From NCBI RefSeq assembly GCF_002127325.2, contig NC_035437.2:111926821-111990820 (forward strand): 64,000 nt of DNA, read 5' to 3'. How positions within the stretch are numbered: the first letter of the stretch is position 1; each line of letters opens with the position of its first letter. The translations under genes were made by a program, and so were the position numbers. Under the pieces are notes generated by a model. That model was not told the origin of the DNA and searched no databases. It worked only from the letters and a program-made list of their open reading frames with translations. Origin of the DNA: Helianthus annuus (lineage: Eukaryota; Streptophyta; Magnoliopsida; Asterales; Asteraceae). Positions 23,470 to 35,933 of the stretch are shown piece after piece.

Positions 23470-25148
23470 ACATATAAATCACCATTTGCGAGCGAGAATC
23501 GAATCATCTTATCAAAGCACACAACTTCAGCATGGTTTTCGCGAAGAAAGTCCATGCCTACTATGACATCGAAGCTTCCGAGCTGCATTGGAATAAGGTC
23601 GATTGGGAAGATGTGATTGTTGAGCTCGAGAGTACAATCACGGAAAACAGAGTTAACGACGACAGTTCTTCCAGTAGCGACTTCGACTTCGAATGACGAG
23701 GGGAGATAAGAACGCTTACGACTAAGAAGCTTCTCGAATTCAAACGACACAAAGCAGTTATCGGCTCCAGTATCAAACAAACACGATGCATAAATACCCT
23801 TCACAAGGAACGTACCATTAACCACGTTGTTGTCATCCTGGGCTTGACGGGCATTGATGTTGAAGGTTCTGGCACGGGCTGCTTGTTGCTGCTGTTGAGG
23901 CTGCTGCTACTGCTGCTGGGGCTCTTGTTTCACAACCCTGTTTGGGCACATATTTGCAAAATGGTTAGGGTCACCACATGCAAAGCAGACTCGAGCATTG
24001 ACCGCGGATGCTTGAGCTGCGGGTTGGCCTTGAGGGGCTGGGAATAGAGCTTGATGAGCGGCGGCAGGAGCTGCGGTGTTACGGGGACCATAGCGACAGT
24101 TCGCAGTGAAATGACCGTAAAGATTGCAGTGAGCGCAGAAACGACAGGCGAGTCCCACCGGATGATGATATGAGCATGTCGGGCAGAGCGGGTGGGGACC
24201 TGCGTAAGCACGCTTTGCTGGCGGTGCATTGGTCACTGGAGCTGGTCGGTGATGTGACTGCTGCTGAGCCTGTACGGCTTGCAGTGGGGCAGCAGTTGTT
24301 GTGACAGCACAGTTCTTGTTGCCGGAGCTGCTGTTGTTGTGCTTCTTCTTTCGGCGTGATGACTTGGAGGGTTGAGCAGTGGAGGTGTCGGTGGTTGCTG
24401 CAGTTGTAGCTTGATGCAAAGACTTGGAGGGCTTATCCCAGAAACCAGACTTTACCCGCTTGTCATTGATTTCGGCGGCATGTAAGTAGGTCTCCTCAAT
24501 TGATGATGTCTTGGCAGCGTGAACAAAGTCGACAACACAATCAGGTAGAGCTTGAATGTATTTCTTGATGGCCATGTCTGGCGTCTTGACTTGATCGGGA
24601 CAGATAATGCTAAGCTGCTTGAAACGAGCAGTTAAAGCAGCGTTGTCTCCGTCCTTCTGCTTGATGTTCCAAAACTCGTCCTCCAGCTTTTGGCGTTCAT
24701 GGGGAGGGCAGAATTCGTCCATCATGATGGCCTTCAGCTCTTCCCAAGTCAGCTCACAAGCTGCATCATTCCCGCGTTTGTTTCGCTCGGCCATCCACCA
24801 GTCTAGAGCTCGGGACTGGAAGCCACCGGTCGCATTGAGGGTACGGAGATTTTCAGGACGGCCGCTTTGGCGCAGAGTGACTTCAACCAAATCAAACCAT
24901 TGAAACATGGTGGTAGGGCCATCTTCTCCGGTAAACTCTTTTGGTCCGCATGCCTTAAACTGTTTGAAGCTGAAAACGGTCTTCTTAGCATCTTTAGGAG
25001 CTTCGGTTCGCGACTCCTCAGACGATTTGCTGACGTTTTCATACACCTCGCTCACAGCTTTTGCCACTAGCTTGGCGATGATAGCAGCAAGACGACGGTC
25101 TCTCTTTTCTTGGCGGGTAAGAGGGGTTCGGTGTCCAGATGACGACAT
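23470..25148 (-). pseudogene. gag: A gag and protease, one frame with a stop
   Basis: The ATG start at 25148 (MSSSGHRTPL) opens a gag core with FTGEDGPTTMFQWFDLVE, ALDWWMAERNKRG and FCPPHERQKLEDEFWNIKQ, typical of Tekay-like gypsy gag. Two cysteine-histidine fingers follow (CRFCAHCNLYGHFTANC and CFACGDPNHFANMC). A Q-rich linker carries a stop at about 23905, probably a CAG to TAG change. In the same frame after it lies the protease with an intact active site (ASCLFDTGADNCFVS). The frame is lost near 23470. Gag packages the RNA, and protease would cut the polyprotein. Confidence 0.9.
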
Positions 25149-26294
25149 GGTCTGCAACAGACATCACCGTAGGTCTCAGACACAAGAAATCGAATCTCGC
25201 CTCACACGATAAAGCATAAATCAAATAAACATATATGCACGATAATCACATAATCACAGAAGCACATAACACATAGAGCACAGAAGCACAGTAGCACATA
25301 AACACATAAACACATAAACACAAACGCATTTAATCACAGATGCAGTTAATGACACGTAATCCTCCTATCCGCACACAGTAGCACATACAGTATCCTGACC
25401 GCATCTAAGTTTTATGAGTTATTCGAATATAGCGATCGCGAATAGCATATCGAGTAGCATCGTATAGTCGTATAGCGTGTTGAGTAGTATAGCATAATCG
25501 TAGCATAATATTGTCTAAAATTGCAGCGACTTGTTAGCGTCTTGAGATAGCATAGCAATACGAGTCGTGTGTGTCGATCGAAGTGATAGCAAAAATCGAA
25601 TAATTTTCAAAATTAAAATACGTAAACAGACAAGTACACTTAAAACACATAAAATCAACGAGTTATCAGAATTGGCAGTTGCGAGTTCAGAATCGAAACA
25701 CATAGAATCGAGGAATAGATTGTCTGCAGCTACTAGACATCGACTACCCAAAGCGATTCGACTACTCGCAGTGGACTTTTCGTCACTTTTCGACTTTCGG
25801 GTTCGCGTTGTTGCCTCGATTCTTGGGCATTCAACACGTATTCCCTAGGTCATACTTGTGAGTTCGGGTCGTTGGAGTCCGTCGAAGCTTTGGTGAGAAA
25901 AATAAAAACCCGGAACAAGTTGTCAAGGTTAGGGTTTCACCCCTAGCTTAGCAACTTCTTCCTTGTTTTAGTAAAAATTGAGGAGATTATTCATCAAAAT
26001 ATGGATTTCACTCCTGATTTGGTATAATTCTCCTCGTTTGTTATTGAAAATCATGAGGAAATCATTGATAAATTGGTAAAAATCAGCATTGATCAAACAA
26101 TTTAGTCGAGAGTTTGCGGTTTTCACACCTAATCCTGACTAAATCGCACGACTCTATTTGAAAATTCGAGTGCAGTGATAGCGAAGAGTAACAGTATGTA
26201 GCATATAAGCTTGGTCTGTTGGTTCTTAACTATAGTCTAGGCCTCTAAGACAGCGACCCGGACTAGGTCGTGTCTAGCCTAATTCCCTATAGTT
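25149..26294 (-). other. A leader (gag start to primer site)
   Basis: No coding region is recognised in 1.1 kb. It contains an ACATAA-rich microsatellite at about 25255-25325 and a GTATAG-rich patch at about 25440-25500. The rest is AT-rich unique sequence. Confidence 0.6.
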
Positions 26295-26296
26295 AT

Positions 26297-26309
26297 GGCT
26301 CTGATACCA
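26297..26309 (-). other. A primer-binding site, initiator tRNA-Met
   Basis: The minus strand reads TGGTATCAGAGCC three bases inside the 5' LTR boundary. Confidence 0.92.
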
Positions 26310-26312
26310 ATC

Positions 26313-29088
26313 TGTCACACCCCAACCGATGGCGGAATCATCGGGGCATGGCACTGAGCGAAACAGATTGTCCAGAAGTTTCCACAACAACTATCATTAC
26401 TATTTAGTTTAATTAATACGTCCCATACCGTATCCCAAATAGTGAAACAAATTATTACAGATAACAACTAGTCAAATGTTCTGTTCCGACAACTCAGATT
26501 CAAATATAAATAATATAATTGTTCAAATGCCTCTAGAGACTCGATCTGCAAGATCTACAGACGACTATGCTCTAGACGCTTATTCTAAGCTCATCTTCCT
26601 AACAGATAAGCATCATAATTGCCTGCCACATACGTTAAAATAAAGTCAATACATAAAATGTAAAGGTGAGCATACAAGTTTGATAATAGCATATAGAGTT
26701 CGAAATAGTTTACGCATAACCAGCACGTACACAGAGTAAAACGAAGCATGTTAACTATCGACATGGATCTATCGATACCAATGACTGCGGGTTGACTGTC
26801 CAAGACAGTTCGCAATACATGATTACCACCGTAATCCATGCAAGTAATTGTCCTTAACAACCCCCGTGTGAACGGGTGCTGAGTCCAAACAATAGTACTA
26901 CGTCGTTAAGGCAGGTAGACAACATTCCACGTGTAAACATAACAACAAGCTTTCATTTAGTCACGTAATACATGCAGAACGGTTAGCGTTTAAATAATTG
27001 AGTAGCGCGCTCGATTGTGATTTTAGATAAGTAACGTATGTAACACCCAAAAGTGCTAAAGCAAAAAGGGTTCGAGTATACTCACAGCGATTGATTGATG
27101 GATTGAAGGGAGCGCTTGAGAGTAGGGTTAACCTGATTAGTTCGATAGCATAACGATGAGTAACGCGTTAAATCGAAACAAGTGATGATGGGTCGAACAG
27201 CCTGGTCGATCGAACTAAAGGTTCGATCGAACGGGTTGTTCGTTCGGTTAGACAGCCCGTTCGGACAGCCTGTTCGATTGGTTGCACTGTTCGAGTGGAT
27301 TGTTTCTTCCTTTGAGTAGGATGTGTTTGTGTATGATGGCTTGTCCTTTTGAAGTTTTCGTTGTAGTATTTGAGAACACTGAAGTGTCTTTACCATTCAG
27401 GTCGATCGATCGAACGGTCTGTTCGATCGGCCGGCTTAACCGATCGGTTAGGTACTTCAGAAATGGGTCCTCAGTGGGATGTCACCTGATAGGACGACAT
27501 GTTCGATCGGGTGGCGCTCCATTACGTCGAACGAGTTGACAAATCGGTTAAGTGTTGAGGCATAGTATCTCATGATCCGAAGAGTAATTCAACCCAACCG
27601 TAGTTCGATCGAACAGCACTTCGTTCAATACTAGACTTCATGAAATTATTAAAGTGTAGGGCCATGCGCTAGCCGATCGGCTGGCCTGGTCGATTGGCTG
27701 ACATGTCCGATCGGTTGGGCTGTTCGTTCGAACAGCCTGTTCGATCGGTCAGCATTCTGACCTGGTCGGCCTGTTCGTCTAACACTTGGCTATTCTGATT
27801 GTTTGACGTTATATCGAGGTATTTTGACAATGAGCTGAACCATGGCAACTTCGTTCTTACTTGTTTCCCCTGCTCGGACAGGAATCACCCAATGTCCGGC
27901 CGGTGAATGGTTCGGAATGGTAGTTTAACGCTTAACCCGAAATCGGTGAACCTCGTAGATAGAATCCGAATCTTGAACCACACAACCATTAGAATGATTA
28001 GTGAGTTGGCTCAAGCTCCATTTTTACCGGTTTGAAGGCAATGAGTGTAAAGAGTTGAAAGAAAGTTGGAAATCCTTCTTTCAATCCTTCTCACCATGTA
28101 AATGTTCAGAGCTGTGATAGATCTTAGTTTGTGTATGTGGAAATCGGCTAGATCCAAGTGATTCTTGGTGGATTGAGGCCAAAACATGAAGTTCTTGAAG
28201 AACACCATGATGCCATCATCCTAGAACACTTAGATCTTGATGATTTCACGGTTAGAAATCAAGATTTGAAAGATAGAAAGGTGTAGGAGTGTGCATAGAT
28301 AAAAAACGTACAAGATTTAGGATGAAATCTTACCGGGATTGAGAGAAATCTGAGAAATAGTGAAGAACACGAGCTGGTCGGTCAGAGGGTTTCCAAAAGT
28401 GGAAAGAATGACAATGACAGGCCTATTTATAGGCTTCCAAAAGGGGAAAGAGCTAGCCGATCGGCCAGGCATCCCGATCGGACAGCCTGCTCGATCGGAC
28501 AGTCCGTCCGATCGGCTGGGCTGTTCGATCGGCTAGGAGCCTGATCGATCCACAGCCGGCTTTGAGTGTTCGGTGCGACGATTTCTAATATTTCGATTTC
28601 GATTGAAGACGATATGAATACGATAGAGTTTCCTATTCCAACTACTTTTAGTCCCAACCACTATATCTACATAAAAGTATCTATATTTCACACTATCCTT
28701 TCGCTACCATTCACCATAATTCGATTTCGATTGAGTTTCGAGTTTCGATTCGATTGATCACCACACATAACATAAAGTAAACACGCACAGGTAACACGTA
28801 AGGCACACACACACGTAATATAACACCAAATTCGCATAATTCGAGTTTCGAGTTCGATTGATGATTCGATTAGCTTGATTATTGATTGATTAACTTTATC
28901 GCATTGTTACTTCCTACTATTCACAGTCGTAAAGCGTTTCGCGTCGGTTAAACATTTGATGCGTTCGATTCTTTGATTAATAACACTTACTCCACATAAT
29001 ACAAAACATAAAATAGACTAATTACAGTCAAAGAGGTCAAACTTGACTTTGACTTTGACTTTGACATTCGGTAACACGGGGTGTTACA
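26313..29088 (-). repeat. A 5' LTR
   Basis: This 2776-bp partner of 17629-20419 shows scattered base changes and small indels, for example one fewer ACTTTG unit. On the minus strand the order is arrays, TATA box (28422-28433), donor-like GTAAGA at 28333, long AT-rich middle, acceptor-like GTGGCAG at 26623, LTR end. No gene is seen. Confidence 0.92.
26623..28333 (-). other. Possible LTR-internal intron (A 5' LTR)
   Basis: On the minus strand, CCCG then GTAAGA lies about 95 nt downstream of the TATA box. A T-rich tract ending ATGTGGCAG lies about 310 bp before the LTR end. Both sites are kept in the 3' LTR (19648 and 17939). Inferred from signals only. Confidence 0.4.
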
Positions 29089-30700
29089 GTGTGCTTTTGT
29101 CTTCCTTTTGTATTTTCAGGATTAAATGTGCTCAAATGAACAAAAGAAGCAAAAAGACAGCTAAATCTAACACAAATACAAGAAAAGGAATAAATGTGGC
29201 ATGCCCGACCTCCCGACAGCATCTTCCCAAAGCAAAACAAGAAGACAGAAGACTGAACACGCCCCGTGCTCAGTGAGCATGGGGGCGTGCCCAAGTGTCA
29301 GCAGAAAAGACAAAGTGATGGAAGCTTCTACTGCCCACCACGGGGCCGTGCTTAGCGGACACAGGGGCGTGGTCAATTGTTGCAGACGCATTTAATGAAA
29401 TTGCGAATTGCAATTAATGAAGAGAGATAGTCGGATGGACACGGGGCCGTGCCCAGTGGACACAGGGTTGTGCCCAAGCTTTTGTTCAGCCTATAAATAG
29501 GAGTGCTTGGAGCTCTTGCAACTCATCCCTTGGCACACCACCTCTCTCACACTTCACCCACCACCCACCACGATCACAACACCATCATCCACCACCATCA
29601 TCCGTTGTCCATCATAGAGTGTGTGAGTCGTCTCGGGATCCAAGATTGATCGTAAGAGTTCTTGACAATCAAAGGCCATGTTTGCCTAAGTCTCTTACAT
29701 CACTTGGTGAAGACAAGTGTTTAGTGTAATACTTTTTATTTTTAATCTTTTGCACTTTTTAATTGGTTTTGTATTAATGACTTTAATTACTAGTTTCTTA
29801 TGTTGAAGGTGATTCTTCCTTATCGTTTGTCTGTGGTGTCTTGACATTATTTTACTGTCTATATAAAATAAAAGATTTTCACCATTCATATCTCCACGGT
29901 CTATATGGAGGTATGTTGGCTACCTGGTCGGGGGTTAAGGGAACGGTTTGGTAAGAGTCTTGCCATTGTTCAGTGTATAGATCCTGCAAAGGACCTGGGT
30001 CAAATTTAGTAGGACCTCCTTCAATACCCAACGGTATTGGATGGCGGGGGTCCGAACTCTTTGATCCCCTCATAAGTTAAACTACTATTAAAACTTTAAC
30101 CCGACTACTTAGGATTGTATCCCTGCTGATTCAGACTACTTAGCCGAGGGTAACGTCGCCTTCAAAAGAGGGGACTACCACATTATGCATTAATAACTTA
30201 ATTAATTATCTTTCAATAATCCGACCCTTTAGGATTGTATCCTTGCTGACTCAAACTAGTGGGTTGAGGGTAACGTCGCCTTCAAAAGAGGGGCCTACTA
30301 CAATAACTAAGGTAATCTCTTAAACAAGTGCAAAAGTGCAAAGATAATCAAAGGTTACACTACACACGAGTCGGATCCAAGTGATTCATCTTGTCTATCT
30401 GTTTTTATTTTTATTTTATTTTCAGCATTTTAGTTAGTTTTATTTTTCTAGTTTGAAAAACCTTTTTTTCTAACATTTTGATTTGATTAGACGTTGAGGA
30501 TAAACCGGTACTAAAAGCTCTTGTGTCCTTGGACGACCTCGGTATCTTACCAACACTATACTACGTCCACGATGGGTGCACTTGACCATATGTGTGTTTA
30601 GTGTTAGTGAATATCATGTTTATAAATTTAAAACTTGGCTAAAAAGTGTAAAAAGGGCTTAAAATATACACCTAAATTATATCGCGGTTCACACGCATCA

Positions 30701-30705
30701 GTCAC
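30701..30705. repeat. Target-site duplication gtcac of the Athila-like element (right copy)
   Basis: Matches 4038-4042 and lies directly after the LTR end CACGCATCA. Confidence 0.95.
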
Positions 30706-32922
30706 AATAAGCTGCATCGATTGTACCCGTATCGGGGTATAGTCTGCCCTTCGGCTCAAAGCATCCGCCACTACATTGGCTTTCCCGGGGTGGTAATGTA
30801 TCTCACAATCATAATCCTTCACTGTTTCCAACCATCGCCTCTGCCTCATGTTCAATTCCTTCCGATCGAAGAAATATTTCAAACTTTTGTGGTCCGTAAA
30901 GATAGTACATTTTACTCCATACAAATAATGCCTCCATATTTTGAAGGCAAATACTACTGATGCTAACTCGAAATCATGAGTTGGGTACTTCTTTTCATGG
31001 ATCTTCAGTTGCCTCGAGGCATAGGCTATTACCTTGCCCCGTTACATTAAAACACATCCGAGCCCCGAAAGTGAGGCATCCGAATAAACCACCAAGTCTT
31101 CGACTCCGTCCGGCAACGTTAATACTGGAGCTTGGGTTAACTTCTCTTTTAGTGTTTGACACGCTTTTTCTTGTTCGACACCCCAAATAAATTTCTCTTC
31201 TTTCCGAGTTAACTTAGTTAGCGACGACGCAATCTTGGAGAAATCTTGAATGAATCTCCTGTAGTATCCCGCAAGCCCTAAGAAGCTTCTAATTTCCGAA
31301 GGATTCTTCGGAGGACTCCATTTCGACACTGCCTCTATCTTTGACGGATCCACCAATATTCCATCGGCACTTATGATGTGGCCGAGGAATTGCACCTCTC
31401 GTAACCAGAAGGCACACTTTGAGAATTTTGCATATAACTTTTCTCGCCTGAGTGTCTCTAACACCTCTTGTAGATGACGTGCGTGATCTGCTTCACTTTT
31501 CGAGTACACCAGAATGTCGTCGATAAACACGATTACCGACTTATCTAACATTGGCTTGCAAACCCGGTTCATGAGATCCATGAAAACCGCGGGTGCATTC
31601 GTCAGCCCGAATGACATTACGAGGAACTCATAATGTCCGTATCGCGTGCGGAAAGCCGTCTTCGGCACATCTTCTTCCTTGACTTTTAATTGGTGATATT
31701 CCGATCTAAGGTCGATTTTCGAAAACCAAGTCGCACCTTGTAATTGGTCGAATAGATCGTCTATTCTCGGAAGCGGGTATCGATTCTTCACCGTGAGTTT
31801 GTTTAACTCCCGGTAATCGATACACATTCGCATGCTCCTATCTTTCTTTTTCACAAATAGTACCGGCGCGCCCCAAGGAGACACGCTCGACCTTATAAAT
31901 CCTTTGTTGAGCAAGTCTTGAATTTGTGATATCTGTTCTTGTAATTCCGACGGCGCGAGTCGGTACGGCACTTTTGCTACGGGTTTCGCTCTCGGAACCA
32001 ATTCGATTCCAAACTCTACCTCCCGTTTGGGCAGTATTCCCGGTAGATCTTCCGAAAACACATCTTCGAAGTCACGCACTAACGGTACATCTCCAATCTT
32101 CAATGATTCTTTCTCGGGTTCGTTAGTGTATATCATAAACGCCCTACATCCATGCTTCGTGAGCTTGTGAGCTTTCAACATCGAGCATATTATAGGATTG
32201 CCTCCTTTCTCGCCATAGATAGTGATGTGTTTTCCGCTCGGAGATGTTAGCTTTATCTCCTTACGGAAACACACGACCTTTGGGTGGTGTCGAGATAGCC
32301 AATCCATCCCGACAACTACTTGAAACTCTCCCATCGACATCGGGATTAGATCTATCAAATATTCCTCATCATCGATACTTAATTTGCAGCTTTGACAGAT
32401 ATCACAAACTATGAAACTTTTATTATCTCCTATCTCAACCTCTAAAGGCATAGGTAATTTTGTCAATACAAATGAAGGATGTCGAATAAATCCATGTGAA
32501 ATAAAATATTTATTCGCACCCGTATCAAATAATACACGTGCAGGAATCGAGTTTATTGTAAATATACCTGAGAACACATCGGGTTCTGTTTTTGCTTCAG
32601 CCGCTGTAAGTTGGAAGGACCTGGCCTTCGCCTTTGGAGCTTCTGTTGGGGATTCTTTGGTGTCTCTCTTTCCAACTAAGTCTGGACATTCAGACTTTTT
32701 GTGGCCGGGCTGATAGCATTTGTAACAAACTGAGACTTTACCCGTACATAGAGATGCCGTGTGCCCCGTTTTCCCGCATATAGGACACGGTTTGTCCTTG
32801 AAACGACACTCACCCTTGTGCCCCTTTCCACATACTTTGCAACTTGGTGACCCACCCTTTGCATCTGGTTTCTTTGTCGATTCAGCCATTCGAGCCTTCT
32901 TTATAGGGCTTGGATTCACATC
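30706..32922 (-). pseudogene. pol: M1 zinc knuckles, protease, RT and RNase H
   Basis: One minus-strand frame, continuous with M1 gag apart from a stop at 32923. It reads three CCHC knuckles ([40 protein letters not shown]), the protease with its active site ([13 protein letters not shown]), the RT palm ([20 protein letters not shown]), the catalytic [10 protein letters not shown] motif, the connection region, and RNase H ([16 protein letters not shown], later [11 protein letters not shown] and [16 protein letters not shown]). A stop near 31040 splits RNase H. The 3' edge is the Athila-like insertion at 30700, and the frame resumes at 4037. Over 600 codons are open in the largest piece, so M1 is the best preserved pol here. 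Confidence 0.92.
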
Positions 32923-33690
32923 CTATGCCCTTCGCTTGCCTCTCTCGACTTGTTTCTTCAACTCGATTTCCCACTCCCGGGCGGTGTTAATAATTTCCGT
33001 GAGGGTTTCATACTTTGAGGGGGTTATGAACTCCCGGTATTCAGCGCTCAACATGTTGTAGTAGTAATATATCTTCTGCTCTTCAATGGTGACTAACTCG
33101 TCACAGAATCTCATCTTATCCATAAAGATGCCCGTGATTTTATCAATTGTTTCACCCCTCTGTCTTAACTGGTTGAACTCCTCCTTGATCCTGTTAATGA
33201 CGGCCTTGGGACTATGATGTTTAAGGAATGGCACCTTAAACTCATCGCATGTCATGACCCTTGCCGATTCGGCTCCTATTTCCTTCTTTTTGTTATCCCA
33301 CCAATCTTTGGCTTGACCCCTCAACTGACCCGTTCCGTAAGCAACAAAATCGCTCACATCACATTGGGTCCTTTCAAACACCCCTTCGACGTCACTTAGC
33401 CACCTTTGGCAAATTATCGGGTCAACCTCCCCGTTGTCGATTGGCAGTTTACACGCCATAAACTCTTTATACGAACATCCTTTACGTTCTCCCGATTTCT
33501 CTTTCATAAGGTTGACACCATCTTCCAACCTTTTGACTCGTTCCTCGACTAATGATAATACCGTGTTTTGAATTTTGTCTATGAACTCGGATAGACTACC
33601 CTCAATTGCCTTCCCCACTTCTTCGGCAATTAACTCTTTCATTTGTTCGGTGCTCGTCGGCACCGGATCATCGTCGTTTCTTTCCATCAT
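32923..33690 (-). pseudogene. gag: M1 gag
   Basis: The minus-strand frame starts MMERNDDDPVPTSTEQ. It has an N-terminal helical stretch (VLSLVEERVKRLEDGVNLM), then a gypsy gag core (CQRWLSDVEGVFERTQC, LRGQAKDWWDNKKKE, FNQLRQRGETIDKI) and ends at a stop (GKRRA*) at 32923. The same frame continues directly into the zinc knuckles, so the stop is probably a single-base change inside a gag-pol frame. Start choice: this Met is the first in frame and lies about 265 bp after the primer site. Gag would form the capsid and carry the RNA. Confidence 0.88.
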
Positions 33691-33953
33691 CTTGAAACTG
33701 AAATGTTTACATCAATTATTAAACATCTCATTTATAACATAACTTTATTTGCTTAGGTTTAGCCAAGTTCGTAACTTGCTCTAACCGTTCACATTCAGTG
33801 CACTTTCCGGGTTTGAATGTGTTAACACGCTCTTCCCATGCACATTAATTCACATCTTGTTTCTTACATAAGATAAGATCTACTAAAATAATTAATTAAT
33901 TCTTACCGGACGATCAATCAAGCTTGAACCGAACACTTTGTTGACAACCTTAA
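33691..33953 (-). other. M1 leader
   Basis: A short AT-rich leader between primer site and gag with no recognisable feature. Confidence 0.6.
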
Positions 33954-33966
33954 GCTCTGATTACCA
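33954..33966 (-). other. M1 primer-binding site, initiator tRNA-Met-like
   Basis: The minus strand reads TGGTAATCAGAGC, one base longer (an extra A) than the TGGTATCAGAGC seen in A, B, C and D. It is probably the same primer with a small change. Confidence 0.75.
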
Positions 33967-33969
33967 ACT

Positions 33970-35933
33970 TGTAACACTCCGTTTGTTTTATAAGAATTTA
34001 GCATAAACTAAGCATTTGTAAACCAAAACTTTGATTCATATATCAAACATAAGGAAAATTTTCATCAAGTTAACATTTTAAATAAGTACTACTAGTTTAA
34101 CAACCCCAAAACAAGTATTTAAGTGTTAACCACATAGACATTGTTTTAAACATATTTAAGTAAACGCGGAAACTTCAAAAGTTCATGTTCGGTTCTTCAA
34201 ACATGCTGGATCCCCATCCGGAAACTCCCCAATATCACCTAAGGTCAAAACCACATCAAATGTTAGTTTTGATCATGTTAGAATGGGTATAAACAAGTCC
34301 CATGGGTCAAAACAACAAAAATTAAAAAAACTCCAAATCAAGGGGGCGTGGCGCTACATCTAGGGGCGTGGAGCTACACCTAGCCCCCTTTTTGACAGCA
34401 AGTTCTTATTATGTTGCTGAAATTTCCCAGCTCAACCTTTTATCAATTCTGAACTTAAAACCACCATAACTTTTGATCCGTAGGTCCGTTTTTAGTGATT
34501 CTTTTTCCTACACGTCCGTAATTAAGTTACCGACGTGCCTACCACAATTATTATACCGAAAATTTGGTTTACGGGTTGAATCACTAAATTCTCTATTTAA
34601 ATATTCGACCCACTATACTTACATAAATTTTTCTACCATTACCATAGTGACCTTAAGGCGTTTTTACCCAACATCCGTGGCTTAATATCACCGTAATTTC
34701 ATTACCAATCCTATGGCTTCATGCTCTTGTGATTGTCAATGCCAAAAAAGCTAACTTTCAACATTAACACTACTTACTACACAATTATTCGACCCGTTTG
34801 GCTCATTTATGGAATCCTCCATTATAACGACTACCAAACGTTTCTTAGTCGAATCTTGACCTATTAAATCAAATAGTGAACAATATCACCTCGACTAATA
34901 TTAACCTTTATACCAAAACACTATTATGAACAATTAACATATCTGATTTACATGTTGTAACATAACAAGTTACATACCTTTAAAGTACGCCCTTCAAACG
35001 CAAGTCGCCTCCGACTTGTCCACTTGACGCCCCGGTATCTTTTCCTATAGAGTTCAATCACAACTTGTTTAGAACTCTTTCCATAACATGTAACACATAA
35101 CTTGCCGAAATTTACAAATACGCGTTTAAACCCAATTTTTCAGTTTTAAAGCCTTCTTTTAGGCATTTTTACAAACACTTCAAAGGCCGAATTTTATACA
35201 CTTTATTATCATGTTCATGGCTTGTTATTTAGGAGGTTTTAACATCAATTAACATGCTCATATCAATTTTCATATCTATAACATCAGAATTTACTTTTAA
35301 AAATTCAAATTACACTAGAACAACTATAAATTTCTAGTGTTTAGCATGTTCATACAAAAACCCACTTATCACCTTCAAAGGTGATTATTGATTCACAAGT
35401 TTTAGACCTAATTTCGTCATATGGTTGTCTAGGGTTTACTCCTAGACGCTACAATGTTCCTATTTCATCATATAACGAACATGCAACCATCTAATTCGAG
35501 TTCTCCAAGTTTGCTCAGAAATTTAACTAGAGATTTCTCATGAAATTTACATACCTCGTGACTCCTTTCTCAGTGGAGATCACTAATTCGTACTTGGATT
35601 TCGATTTAGACTTGAATTGGTCCTTCAATTTGAGAGATTTAGCATGAACTAGGGTTGGGGGTTTTCCTTTGGTCGCCCTCTGCTTCAATCGACCAGACAC
35701 ACACACTCTTGTGTGTGTTTGGTGGGTTTTATTTGTTTTAATTAAATTAAGTTTCAATTTTAACAAGTTTGGCCCCTCCATTTTCCTTAGTTCATAATTT
35801 AAGTGTTTTAACCCACTTGCGAGTCACTACAAGACTTATAATTAACTGGGTTATTCAATCCTAATCAGTTTGTTTTCGTTTATATAATACTTTGTAATTC
35901 TAATATAAAACTTTATGTTTTCGGGGTGTTACA
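33970..35933 (-). repeat. M1 5' LTR
   Basis: This 1964-bp LTR has a tandem copy of a roughly 20-bp GGGGCGTGG(C/A)GCTACA unit near 34345-34385 that is single in the 3' LTR. On the minus strand, donor-like CACGAG-GTATGT is near 35553, a second donor-like AAAG-GTATGT near 34978, and an acceptor-like GACCTTAG near 34240, about 270 bp before the LTR end. An ATTAAACC-type promoter is not clear. Confidence 0.92.

Larger units (their letters stand above)
17629..29088 (-). mobile_element. A: Ty3/gypsy chromovirus (Tekay-like), complete but decayed
   Basis: This minus-strand element of 11.46 kb has LTRs at 17629-20419 and 26313-29088, both TGTCACACCCC to GGTGTTACA on the plus strand, and duplication gtgtg. 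On the minus strand it reads primer site, 1.1-kb leader, gag, zinc knuckles, protease, RT, RNase H, integrase, chromodomain-like tail and polypurine tract. All domains are present, but at least four stops and four frameshifts break them. Parts of its pol align closely with B, M1 and C in this window, which identifies most of the damaged positions. Confidence 0.93.
4043..30700 (+). mobile_element. Athila-like gag/protease-only element with two nested insertions
   Basis: The termini are TGATGTGC and CACGCATCA with flanking duplication gtcac. After removing the copia insertion from the 5' LTR and chromovirus A from the 3' LTR, both LTRs are exactly 1693 bp by coordinates. The internal part (13117-17542) is only about 4.4 kb. 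It holds a tRNA-Asp primer site, gag, a CCHC-like finger and an aspartic protease, then 1.8 kb of noncoding DNA and a polypurine tract. No RT, RNase H or integrase is present, so it must have depended on enzymes supplied in trans. It matches the class called TR-GAG in plants. The Athila lineage is inferred from the gag and protease style. Confidence 0.92.
17543..30700 (+). repeat. Athila-like 3' LTR, interrupted at 17629-29088
   Basis: The pieces are 17543-17628 and 29094-30700 (86 + 1607 = 1693 bp, identical in length to the 5' LTR). The right piece holds the palindrome array at about 29264-29474, the TATA box tataaatagg at about 29491, the empty site of the copia insertion near 29558, and the acceptor-like tract ending at 30425. 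It ends CACGCATCA at 30700, followed by gtcac. Confidence 0.93.
613..35933 (-). mobile_element. M1: Ty3/gypsy chromovirus-like retrotransposon, interrupted
   Basis: This is a complete minus-strand element with two LTRs (613-2558 and 33970-35933), both starting TGTAACAC and ending GGTGTTACA on the plus strand, and flanked by the duplication aaggg. The order on the minus strand is 5' LTR, primer site, gag, three zinc knuckles, protease, RT, RNase H, integrase, chromodomain-like tail, polypurine tract, 3' LTR. A 26.7-kb Athila-like element sits between RNase H and integrase. The reading frame runs on correctly across that junction once the insertion and one gtcac copy are removed. The Tekay-type assignment is inference from the tail of pol. 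Confidence 0.92.

Noticed and set aside
23844..24047. Leu-rich plus-strand ORF across A gag
   Set aside because: It is the shadow of the Gln-rich gag linker on the other strand (CAG runs read as CTG).
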